Shown here piece after piece: positions 32,057 to 44,900 of a stretch of 64,000 bases of DNA (positions within the stretch are counted from its first letter, which is position 1; the number at the start of each line of letters is the position of its first letter). The notes under the pieces are model-generated. The model searched no databases, had not been told where the DNA came from, and saw only the letters and a list, made by a program, of their open reading frames with translations. The translations under genes and the position numbers were made by a program. The stretch comes from Tethya wilhelma (Eukaryota > Porifera > Demospongiae > Tethyida > Tethyidae): the NCBI GenBank assembly GCA_964030475.1, contig CAXIPT010000011.1:1623780-1687779 (forward strand), in the 5' to 3' direction.

Positions 32057-34246
32057 NTCTGGAGTCTCTGCCGACCATTCCTGGTGATGTTCTGCATTGT
32101 AATGATCCCCAGTGCTCTTCACACAATCAATTAATTGACTCTCTTTGTCAGGACATCTTGCATAGTCTGGTGTCTTCTGCTTCTAATTGTCTACCATCTA
32201 AACAAAGACGTCGCAGAACTGTTCCTGGCTGGAATGATGTTGCTAGACCGTTGAGGAAGCAGGCTGTTTTTTGGAATAGAGTATGGGTGGATGCTGGATG
32301 TCCATCTGCGGGTGTGCTTGCCAGTATCAGGAAGCGGACTAAGAGGAGGTACAAATACTCTGTTAGACGGCTCAAGAGGCAATGACAGCACATTATCCGT
32401 GAGAAGCTTGGTTCTGCCCTCTCTGCTTCAAATTTCAGGGATTTCTGGAAGGAGGTTAAGTCACTCAAGAAGTCAAACTCTTCCCACTCCACTCCCTCAT
32501 GTATTGTTGATGGTCTCTCTGATGATGCTGCTATTTCCAATCATTTTGCTTCCAAACTTCAAAATCTGTTAAACTCTGAGGGCCCCTCTCCTTGTGATGA
32601 TCTTTACAATTCTCTCAGCTCTGACATATCTGATGCTGACTTATCAAGAATTGCTATCACCCCTGACTGTGTTGCTGATGCTCTGAGGCAGCTTAAACAT
32701 CACAAGGCGGATGGTTCAGGCATGTCCTCAAACCATCTTCTTCTTGCTGCTCCTGTTCTGTCAGATGTTCTCGCTTCACTGTTCAGTGTTGTTCTAAGAC
32801 ATGGATATATGCCTTCTTCTCTGAAGGATTGTACCATTTCCCCAGTAGTCAAAGGCACTAAATCTGCAGCATGCTCTGACAATTATCGTCCCATTGCCCT
32901 AGCACCCAATTTGAGCAAGGTCCTTGAGTGGTCATTTCTAATCTCATTTGGTGAGCATCTTTGCACCTCTCTCCTGCAGTTTGGCTTTAAGAGGGGCTCT
33001 TCCACGGACCTCTGCACAGGTACTTTAAAGAATGTTGTGGCTAGGTACTTTCATGGTGGTTCGCAAGTCTTTGCATGCCTTCTTGATGCCAGTAAAGCCT
33101 TTGACCGGGTTAACCATGCCATCTTATTTCAGCATCTCCTTGATCGTGATCTACCTAAGCCTCTGGTCAGATTCCTTCTCTCTTGGTACAAACAACAAGC
33201 TGTTCGAGTTAAATGGAATTCTTCTCTCTCTGCACCCTTCTCTGTGTCTAATGGTGTCAGACAAGGTGGAGTGCTCTCGCCTATTTTGTTTACTGTGTAC
33301 ATTGATGAACTTATTTCGAGGCTTACGCTTAGTGGTGCAGGGTGCTTTGTTCATCACTATTATGTGGGTGTACTCTGTTATGCTGATGATGTGGTTCTTC
33401 TTGCACCCTCTCCTAGTGCACTTCGTATCCAACTTAGAATCTGTGAGGACTTTGCTCGTGAGTATAATCTCATTTTTAATGCTTCCAAAACACAGCTGAT
33501 TTGCTTTTCCCAGTCTTCTGTCTCGAATTCACAGTCTGCTTTAGTAAATTTCTCTGGTAACCAACTTGCCTTTCAGGACACAGTTACGCATCTGGGCCAT
33601 GTTCTCAACTCTGCCCTCTCGGACTCTCATGACATTAATGCTATTACTAGAGATTTTTCCCGCAAGGCAAACTCTATTCTTCTAACTTTCTCTTGTTGTG
33701 ACCCTGTCGTTAAAACCAAGTTGCTGCAATCATACTGTCTGTCTCTTTATGGTTCCTGTCTCTGGCGTCTTGACAGTTCTCAGTTGTCTTCTTTGGAAGT
33801 ATGTTTTAACAATGCGCTGAGGAAAATCTGGTCCCTTCCATCTCACTGCCATACAAGGATCTTGCACTGTACGGCTCAACTACCCAGTTTGTTTAATCAA
33901 ATTATTCGTCGCACCCTCTCTTTTCTGTCACGATCTTGCTTATCTCATAACAACTTCATTCGGTTTATCTTTCTCTTCAGTCGTGCCAATGTGTTTTCTT
34001 TTGCTGGATTCAACTCTCATTTTCATTCTCGATACTACAAATCTTACTCTGATCAAGACATTTCCATTGGGAACACTATTCGACACATCCGACTCTTTCC
34101 TGATGCTGCCCAAGTTGATGAGGACTATGTTATATCTTTGTGCTGTAACTAATCTTTCCTTTATAATTATCATTTTGTACATTCTGCGCCTTTTGGTGGC
34201 GTGATATATTACACAATAATAATAATAATAATAATAATAATAATTT
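32057..34246 (+). mobile_element. 5'-truncated non-LTR retrotransposon (LINE) with reverse transcriptase
   Basis: One frame runs from about 32060 to the stop at 34150-34152, broken by a single TGA at 32383-32385. The 5' part is the linker after the endonuclease (PGWNDVARPLRKQAVFW), and the endonuclease itself is absent. The RT blocks are in order: DNYRPIALAP, SKAFDRVNHAILF, SNGVRQGGVLSPILF, and the catalytic CYADDVVLL at about 33374-33400. After the stop comes 'cattctgcgccttttggtggcgtg' and an (AAT)n tail at 34214-34243, as in many LINE 3' ends. No 2A motif is seen in this element. It is dead as it stands. Confidence 0.9.
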
Positions 34247-35122
34247 TAGATAGGGAAATTTGTATGGGGAAATTTTAAGATGGCCGCCTGGAAAGCTTCT
34301 GAAACAAGTCGAAATTACAAGCTATTGAGGGGACTACAGCGATATTTAACTAGCTTTCAAGGTAAAGCAACTTATTTTTACAGTGATCACTCTCATTTTA
34401 GCTATCTATCTTAAATTTGTAGGATAAGTAAGCTCGATTTGTACATGTACTAATGGCAGATTTTTGGGTTTTAGCCATTTTCACTAAAATAGTGCACTCG
34501 GTTCCCGCTATTTATACATCTTCAGACTCTGTCTATAAGGTGTTTAAAGTCTCTTTTGCATGAATTTTACCATAAGATATTCAACAATACCTTTCTTTAG
34601 CTGTAGGGGCCACACAAAATTAGTTAGTTTTACCATTTTTAAAAGCTTTCAGTATCACAGCTCTTACTTTGCAGAGCAATGTTTCAAACTGTTTACAAAA
34701 GGTTAGTTGTGCCTCTTACTACTTATGATTGTCACTATCTCTAATTTCTTGTTTTGTTCATACCACAGCAGGAACTGTCTCTCCATGTTTTGATGATTAT
34801 TGAGCTGTGTCATTTTCAGAACAAAAGTGCACTGGGAAAGAAAACATCCAGCCCAACAAGTTATCAATGATAGATAGAATACATTGTGAACTTTTACATA
34901 TTAAATAGTGCAATTGATTATCTTTGAATAACAAAAGATATTGACAGTGAAAGATTGAAAATGGTTCAATTTTGTCCTTTTCATCTTCTTTGCTCACGTG
35001 CTAACTTGGTGTGACGTAAAACGTGAATAATATAATTTATGCGCAGCTGCCAAAAAACCAATACTTGCTACTCTTAGTAGTCGCAATCTTATGGATTGAA
35101 ATTATGCGAGAGAGCACTACGC
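34247..35122. other. Unassigned AT-rich segment between the LINE and the BRO1 gene
   Basis: No ORF of note, RNA gene or repeat recognised. It belongs to the block 32056-35234 that separates the displaced BRO1 stop codon from the rest of the terminal exon. Confidence 0.35.
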
Positions 35123-38100
35123 TTACGTCATGAAACATGAACTACGCATTGATTGGCATGGAAACCAGAATGCACGTGTTTCCCGGCTGTGACTGAAAAT
35201 GTATGGGAAATTGTAGGTCGTCGTGCAGACTGATTGTCTGTGTTGTTGCTGGTAGCCCTGTGCTGGCATGACACCAGGTGGTAACATGGTCTGTGATGGC
35301 AGTTGTTGACCTGGTGGGAAGGGTTGTCCTGACCCCCCACTAGGAGGGGGTCTTGAAGGTTGAGGGAACTGCTGTTGTTGTGGCCCCTGGTATTGTTGGG
35401 GGGTCAGTACCCCCTGAGGGGGAAGTTGAGAGTATTGCTGTTGAGATGATGGCAGACTAGGGGTCTGGATTTGACCTGTAGGTGTACAAATAGCATATGA
35501 GGAGTAATCTATTTCGGAACAATACTCCTGATTGTCTTAGAGTGTGTATTCTTAACCTTTTAGGGAATAGCATGATTATTGCATAGCAGGGAGAGCTAAT
35601 GAGGTTAACACGGATAATAATAATTATTATGAGTAACACTAAGAAGACGTACAGCAATGGTTGGAATGTGTATGTTTCAAGGACATGTATAAAAAATCTT
35701 TCTCTTAAAAATTTACGTAAATTTAATACTCACACCTACCTGTCATTGTCCGTGGGTTCATCTGGCTCCCTGGTGGAGGTACCTGCTGTTGTCTCCCAGC
35801 GTAGGGAGAAGAAGGTGGCTGCTGCTGTCCACCAGAAGGAACATGGTGCATCTGACCTCGTGACACGACTGGCTGCTGTGGTTGCATCTGAGAGCTGGGC
35901 ATCATGGGCTGAGACTGAGAGTGAGAAGGAATCATGTGCTGTTGTTGCTGCTGAGGTGGTCCTCCAGGCATTTGTTGAGATTGTTTATTGCCAAACTGTT
36001 CACTGGTTTGTCTCTGCAATGGCTGCCCACCTTGATGACCCCATTGACCTCCACCAGTGGCTGCACTCATGTTACTACTTGGACGCTGTTGCTGTGTCAT
36101 TGGAATGTGACTCTGTGACATGGGAATGTGACCTTGTGACGTGGGAATTGGACCACCCTGTGGTGGATAATTTGTTGATCTCATGCCTTGTGGCTGTGAG
36201 CCAATAGACTGCTGACTCAGTGGTGTAGCAGGAGACGGGGGTACAGAGGACTGTCCCATCTGTTGAGGGGTACTGGGCGGTCTTGGTTGCTGCTGTTGTG
36301 GAAACTGTTGAGGCACTAACGGTGTTTGTAACGGTTGTTGCTGAGGCTGTTTGGCAGACATTGGCTGCAATGGTGGAGGCAGGCCTGGCGTCTGTTGGTG
36401 CTGCTGCATCGAAGGTGGTATTCTTTGCTCGTGAAACTTTTTCACTACACCTTGTAGTTCTTGAATCTGGTGAGCAAGTTGTGTAACCTTTTCTTGATGT
36501 TTGTGCTCCAATTTCTGCACTATTTCTCTGTGTTGGTCTCTGAAGGCTAGTAGCTGCTTGTCCCTCTCTTGTATCTGAGTGTGGTATTGGTACACTTGTA
36601 ACTGGAGTGTCTGATACTGCTGTGCTTGAGCTTGAAGCTGTTGGTTAAGGCGTTGGGTCTCCTGATTCAAAGACAACACCTGGCTTTGTAAGTTACTCTT
36701 CTGTTCTTGTTCAACGGCGAGAGCTTGTCTATGTTTTATCTCAACTTCTTGCTGCTCTTTTTGGTGCGATTCAATCACCTGGCTCAATTTTTCGATCTGT
36801 GCTTGCTGTTGTGAAAACATCCCTTGTTGCTGTTGAAGGAGTTGCATCAGCACAGCTTGCTGTCCTGATGCAGCCACTTTCTCTTGCTCTTGTTTGTGCT
36901 GCTGTGTGGTAAGTTGTCCCAGCTGCTGCTGAAGCATTGTCAACTGTTGGCGATAGTTTTCGGCCAGATTTGCCTTTTCTGTGACCAGAGCATCTTGCTG
37001 CTGAAGCCTCTTCTTCTGCTCTTCGATCTGTTTCTTCTGTCTCTCGATCTCACCCTCCAAACGACTAACATCTGCTGACATATTAACACCTGTCAGAGAT
37101 GGCTGTGCACCGACCAGTGAAGTTGTAATCTCTTTTGGAAGAGAGTTCAATGCTGACAAACTGAGAGGTGCGGGGGGTAGGCCCATGCCGGGAAAATTTG
37201 GTGGCCCCCCCAAGTTTGGTAGCTCTGGTAGACTACGAAGATTGGTATCGATGCCGTGTGTTAGTTGTAGGTCACTAGTCTCAGGCAGTCTAGGTGGTCT
37301 GGGGGGAAGAGTGTAACCATCACCAGGTGGAGGGACGATAGACGCCGACGGTCGGTCGGGGATTGTTGTTGGTGGGACGATTTGGGAAGTTTCCAGGTGG
37401 GTTTCTTCTCTGCCGGGTGGTAAAGTTTGATCTTCATTCCGAGACGTGATTGATGAAGGTGTACTTTCAGCTAGACTACCGGTAGCCGAGGGTGGTTGCT
37501 GTGTAGGATGTTGAGAGGATGGAATTGAAACATTTGGAGTTATATCTTGAGGTGCAGATACAATCACAGTTTGTTCATTAGTGCTACTTATTCCAGGGAC
37601 CTCCTCTTCATTATCCACCTCCAATTCAAGCTGGTAATTAGGATATACTGATGGTATACTAGAGTTTGAAACAACTGGTAAAACAGGTTGATCAGGTAAC
37701 ACAGGCTCAGCGTTGATATTTGAAAATTGCGAAGCATCTTGGTCCAAACTACGATGCATCTCAGTTGGACTCATAATCCCATCTCCCACCGAACTTAGAC
37801 TCTGAACAGGAGAGGTGATGGGTCGTGAGAGCGTGTTCACCGTGACCGTATTATCACCTCCGTTCACAAATGGTCCACTGCCAGGAGGAACTGGTTCAAC
37901 AGGTTGGACTTGTTCTTGTTGTGGTGCAGCTGGTTGTGAAACAGTCGGGATGATGCTTGGTGGTGAAATAGGTTGAGGGTGCTCTGAGTTTTCTTCCGAA
38001 GGTTTTTCTTCACCAAAGACTGACATTGCTCTGTAGGGTTCAACTTGTGGGGGGATGTTGAAATTCGTTGCCCCCTGTCCTGTTGAGGGGGGCATTGAAT

Positions 38101-41100
38101 TCAAATCCATCTGTTCTTGTGTGACTCCTAAACCACCAGATTCTTGATTTGGCTGCTGTATTTGAGTAGGTAATGATGTACTTTCTGTTTGGAACCCCTG
38201 TTGAAGTTGAGGGGGCACAAATTCACTTGGTACCCCCTGATTTAATTGAGGGGGTACTATCCCACTTTGTAATGCCTGAGGGGGGACGTTATCAGATTGA
38301 TTTTCAGTGTGAATTTGAGCTTGAGGGAGCACAACAACATTTTCACTCTGTGGCACCCCCTGCAAATGCTCAGGGGGTAGACTACCATACGGGGGTTGCT
38401 GAGAATGTAAAACTGAACTCTGATCTACAACAGTCAATGGTCCAGGTGGTACTACCTCTGTAGCATGCATTGGATTGATATCAGCACTCGGACTTGAAAC
38501 CTGTGCCCCTCCTCCTCCTGTGATGGTCTGATATGGCACAGGCTCCGACTGTAGGTGGGATGGTTTTGGTGGTCTAACAGGACCAGGTTCAGCAGGTTGA
38601 ACCGGCTGTTCTGGTTGTGGTATGTTTTGTGTATCGGGTAGTAAAGGTTGCATGAGATTCGCCGGCTGATCGTCGTCCATTGGGGGTTGCAGCAACATCT
38701 GAAGACTGAGGAGTGTTTGGTTCACTTCTGGTGGCAGGTTGGAGTCAATGGTCATTGGTAGCGGTTGTTGCATTTGTGATGGCATACTTTGAAGATCGAG
38801 GTGAGGTGTAGCGTCAGTTTGGGGCACAGTGTACTCTTGTTGAGCTTGTAAAACAGGTTGTACCGAAGGAGCTTGCTGACTATCAGGCAGTTGGTTTGTC
38901 ACAGTACCACCACCATCACCAACACCACCTTGTGACAATTGAATGTTTGGAGTTTGTGGCATTTGAACATTTGGTACTTGTGTTTCTGTTACAGGATATG
39001 TAGCTGGTTGTGATGGTACTTCACTAGATGGTGCAGGAACTGCTACGTCGTGGCCCAAACTCTTCATCTGTAGTGCTTGCATTCTTTGTAACTCTTTCAA
39101 CTGGTCCCCAAGACTCTCTGCTGTGGGCATTACGGGGGGAGAGGTCAAATCAGGACCCCCAGGGGGCTTTTCATGACCCCCTGATGGTGGTGGTGGTACC
39201 ACAGCAGTTTGTTGCTCTCCAGGGGGATGAACCTGGCCGCCATCTTGGTGAGAGTCTGGTGGCAACACTCGCTGTTCAAACGGAAGAGGATTGCCTGCTA
39301 GTTCAGCTTTTTTCGGGGGTCTTGGTGGAGCGGGTCCAGGGGGAGGGGCGTGGGTTGGGGACACGGGAGGAGGGGTCGACGAGTGGGTACCGGGACCACG
39401 ATCAGGAGTGGGGGTCCTCCTGTGATCAGTAGGTGTTAATAAAGGGAAATAGAGTCAGTTTTGAACACACACACACACACAAAAAATACCATTTTCATTT
39501 TTTATTGTGAATGTAAAGAAGGATGCATTGGTTACAGTTTAAATAAAGTTTTTTTTACTACATGAATATGCATAATTATACATGTACAATACAGTTTATG
39601 CACACACAATCTACAGCACACATCCATACAATCCATACCTCAGGGTGTTCTCTCTTTCTCTGCTTCTTGTGGCAACAACTTCCACCATTTTCTTGAGCAG
39701 CTTGGATACGTTTTCATGGAGACGAACATAGAATGCTAGACCCTCACTGTAAAGGCAACATTACATCATCACGATGTCACCATATTGAAGGCCAGTACAT
39801 TGTCAAAAACTTGCCTGATTTTGGATTGGAGAACAGAAAACATGGTGCCAGCTTTTACCAGTGACTTGAACATGGTCTCCTGCCTACATTGTATATACAT
39901 GCAGTATAAGCATAGTACATACCGTACATATTCTAAAAATTCAGCACCAGTTATCATTCGGCACCCTTTACTGACTCGAGACTTTGAAATTTACCTCTAT
40001 TTTTTGGCAAAGGTCATCATGTGTATTATGTGTGAGTGCTATCGTATGCAATTAGCATGCATACGTGGCACAAGCACGTGAACTAATCTTTAAAACTCCA
40101 TCAAATATACAGTGTACTGTATGTGTTTACTTTGTGCTGAATTTATTAGAAGATAAACGGTATATCTAACAAACTTTTAATTTCTTGTAACTTACTGCTC
40201 AGTCAAGTCTTGTACAACTTGTCTCACTTTGACCTGCTGAGCATTGAGGTCAGTCACAGCTCTGGAGAGAGAAGAGAGAAAAACAAAGACACCAATAATT
40301 ATGTAGCTTCAACCACAGTAGTTTACCAATTTTTGTGAATGATAATGCATCACAACCACATTATTTTCAAAGATCTCGATCTTCAAGTTAATCATAATGG
40401 CACAAATCCTAGTTTAACCCAACTTCGATTCCCAAACAAAGTAGAGCTATGTATACACTCTTGTTATAAAAGATAGTAAGAAACTGGTACTACCATCACA
40501 ATACAGGCTTGAAAAACGTACACACAGTACACTGTCAACTGTCACATGATCCTTACATGCCAGTCACATGACACTCACGTGAGTATGTTATCCTGTGCCG
40601 TGAGGTTCTGTCTGATGATGGCGGCCACGTCGCGATGTCTCTTCATGCTCTCAGCGATGAAGGTGTCCTTGTCCGACCCAAGATGGCCGACCATGGTCTT
40701 GGTGATGTCTTCGCTGTTGACCTGGTCTCTCAGTTGAGCCACTAGCATCTTTCTCTGCTGCTTCATCTTGTCTACTTTATCCTGAATGTATGAGAGGGAG
40801 ATCATGTGATAGTCACATGACAGGAAAGGGATAGTTGGTTTGTCTTTGCGGGGATTTTAATTTGACACTTTGGCAGTCATATTTAAATCTGCCATATAAT
40901 ATGTATATACAGTACATGTACTATGCACCCAGCAAACCATACGTGAATAAATTCGTCAAAACTAAATCTATTATGATGTACGGACTAAACAGAAAAGTTT
41001 TTTTTGGACATTTAAATTTTCAGCTATATGGTAACTTGGATCAGATTGCATGCACATGTGTACTATGTACTTTAACTCAGGAAAACACACACATATTGAA

Positions 41101-41943
41101 CACCTCCTCTGAGTCAGTGGTACTATAGTATCTTACCAGTAATTCCTTCCATCTCTCAGAGTCGGCAGAATCTTGGACTGGAGCTGGAGAAAAAAAGAAG
41201 AAATTACTTAATGAAAATACTGCATTACTAAATTTACACAAATAGAGTGAAAACTCTTTGAATCAATATTTAAATTGGAGCTAGACTACAGAACCTCCAT
41301 GAACTTTTAAAGGATTTATAGTTGAGAGCATTAAGTAGCAGTATACACAGTATGTAGTGTACATGTCTCTCACCATCCATTGGTGTCATCTTGGGTATGG
41401 CTGCCTTGAGGGAGGCCAGAGGCCCAGAGAGGAGGAGGAGGTACTTGTAGTGCTGCTCAAACATACCACGAAGCTCCAGGTTGGACTTGGACTGCACATA
41501 CATGTAGACAAAAAAACAAAAACAAATAAAAACAAACAAACAACAAACAAACAAACAAACAAACAAGTGCTACAGTGGCTAATAAAGGATCGAATAAAAG
41601 TATATAATAAAGTTTTCATTAAATCTTTATTCTTACCAAAAAGGAACGTCATTTTATACATGTGCAACTAAACACTGTACATGCATGTAGGTGTATATAT
41701 ACATCATTCCTATAGCAACTGGGGTAAATTTCAGTTCTGCTTTTATACTCACAGCCTGATTGTGGTACTGTTGATTGTTGTCGGCATTCTTCCACATGCT
41801 GGCCAGGAGCTGTGATGGCGACCGAGCACCAAACTTAGCTTGAAACACCTGTTCTTCTTCGTCGTCTTTCTTCTTGAGGTCAGCCATCTCAGCAAGATCC
41901 TTGGTCACCGTGTCTGAGAATTTGACTAGCTCTGTGTGTGTGT

Positions 41944-41991
<48 letters not shown>

Positions 41992-44900
41992 CTGTAAGTT
42001 GACCTTGTTCCGAGTTATATACATGTATAAGAGCTTCTGATTACTAACCACAAATAGGAAGAAGAAACAACATCATTCATCTTCTTGTTTTTTCTCTCCA
42101 CATTTTGTATTTTGCATGTTAAATACTTTGGCATGGTGCATGCGTACAGCCTCGGCAGTTTTGAGTTATGTATACAACAACAAAAAGCATGAGAACACCA
42201 CTAAACCCTAATCTATATTCCTGCAATGATAACTACATATGGCTGAATGAGAGCACAGCAACATGATCATCGAACAAAACGCCTGTTCATTATGGTGTGT
42301 ATTAACCATGATGGGCTTACAGTTAGATGTGACTAACATGACTGTAAGGCTATGTACAAGGCTATAGGCTAATAGTATTATGCAATTTAACAAAGTGATA
42401 TGTTGGTCTACTAAAACCAAGTATATTCCAGTTAAGCAAACACTATCTGCCAATCCATGCTCAACTCAGTGCATGGTACAGCTCTAGTTAATGCACACTA
42501 ACTACACAGATATAGTCTTGTAAGACTGTGCCAGAAATACAGAGACTACTATAACCCATGCACATGCTACACAACTGCACCAAGGCCTAATGAGTGTGTA
42601 TGAATTTCTTCTTTCCAAGTAAATTCATACTCATTATCAGTTACCATGGTGATACAATAGCCATAAAGGGTGGAACACTATCACATGATGTTGTTATGAG
42701 TTCTACAAGCGATTCTCAACATCTTACTGCAGTATATATTTCAAGAGAGTTTGTGCATGAACAGTATCTGAACATTTGAAGGCACATCTCGATCAACCAC
42801 AATACAGGTTTGTTGAAGATTGAAGGATGTAAATATACGTACATGATCAACAATATATATGTATCCATGCTCTCAATAATGTGCCAGCCACACCATGATT
42901 ATGCATAATCTTAATTGTCACACACACAGAACTGTTCTCTCTACCATTACCACCTGCACATCTGGTTTATCTTTCTAAGCACAACTCTTATTAAGTCGGA
43001 ATATATAGATTGACACACAAAACTTGACCTAAACAATTTAAACTATTCATACACACGCGCACAAAAAAAAGATTAAGCCATCCATACTGTTTGCAAGCCA
43101 CTTGGTGCAAATTTAGCTAACTGATACCATGGCTAGACGTGCAGACAATGAGTTGGGTTTCTCTTTCACTAATGTTCAAATCTTTCGAGATCAAGAACTA
43201 GGACATGGTTCTTACGGAGCTGTCTACAAGGCTAAATGTGACTCACTGCCATGTGCTGCCAAGTTGATCTACCCGATTCTTTTTGCTTCAAACCTCCCTG
43301 CCCAACAACCTGCTTCTCCTATAAACAAGGAACACCGCCAACCAATACGACGCTTTGAAGCTGAGTGTCGTTTCCTTAGTCACATCAAACACCCAAACAT
43401 TGTACAATATTTGGGAGTGTATCGAGATCCACAAACAAACGTACCTGTACTTTTAATGGAACTCATGGACGAGAGCCTCACCCACTTCCTAGAGACACCA
43501 CAAAACACTGTCTTGTATCATTTACAAGTCAATATTTTACACGACACAGCATTGGCCCTGGCATTTCTCCATTCCAATGGAATCACCCATCGAGACATGT
43601 CAAGCAATAATGTCCTTCTAATTGCTGGGAGTAGAGCTAAAGTAACAGATTTTGGGATGTCAACACTCACTGATGCTGCAGCTTCTCAACTTGCATCACA
43701 GACTCAGTGTCCAGGCACACCAGCCTACATGTCTCCTGAAGCTCTGGACGAGCCACCAGTTTACTCTGAGAAGCTGGACTGCTTCAGTTTTGGAGTTTTA
43801 ACAATACAAGCCATCACACGAGAATTTCCAAAGCCAACAGATCGATTTCAAACGATACAGGTACCTCATCCTACACAGCCATCGTTAAAAATTCCAGCAC
43901 GAATTTTTGTCCCTGAAGAGGAACGTCGCCAATCTCACATCAGCCTCATCCCTGCAGCCCACCCTCTCCGATCAATTGCTCTCAGCTGCATAAAGGACAA
44001 AGATACTGAGAGGCCGACAGCTGAACAACTTTGCCAAACTCTTGAAGAGCTAAAATCAACTCAACTGTATGCTTCGAGTGTGCAACAAGTTCGCGAAAGA
44101 GAGCGTCAAATTAGGAGCCAAAGACAGACTATTGAAGAGAAGGATGAGCAGATTCAGGACAAAGATAGACAGCTACAAATTACACAACAAGAAAATCAGC
44201 AACTTCGGGAAAAAATAGAACTACAGAAGTGCCAGATTGCTGAACTTCAACAAGAAATGGCACACCACAGAGAGACACATCAGCCTCAGCTACAACCACT
44301 ATTACTCTCAGATGAACAGACAGAAGCTACGAAAAGACCACCTTTGAGAGGCTTAACAATGAAATGGAGGAAGGGACCAAAATCACCTTGTGCAGTGAGA
44401 AGAGGATCTTCCGCCATTATAGGAGACACTGTATACGTCAATAGTTGTTGGTACGATAAAGATCTATATTGCTTCAACTACAGCACCTCCATATGGTCAA
44501 CTCTACCAGAGTGTCCTTTTTCCCAATCTACTCTTACAACAATCAATAATACACTCACAACAGTTGGAGGTCAGCATACAAACAAGCTATTTACGTACCG
44601 TGACCACAAGTGGGTGGAGGTTTATCCTCCAATGCCTACAGGAAAACAATTTCCTACAGTTCTCTCCACTGCAACCCATGTGGCTGTCATGCAAGGTTTC
44701 ATTGGTGGTGATTTGAAGGATCGTGTAGAAATCATGGATATAGCTGCCAGCAAATGGAGCACAGCAGCTCAAATTCCTTTTAGCGCCAGAACAGCTACTG
44801 CAACACTTTGTGGAGATACTCTCTATTTCTTGGGAGGCCTCGGTGACTTTGATAATCTCAACACAGTACTGTCTTGTAAATTTAAGGAACTAATTGAATC

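Noticed and set aside
32057..34246. 2A motif within the LINE, as reported for some animal non-LTR elements
   Set aside because: The N-terminal and endonuclease part is missing and no NPGP-type motif is seen in what remains.
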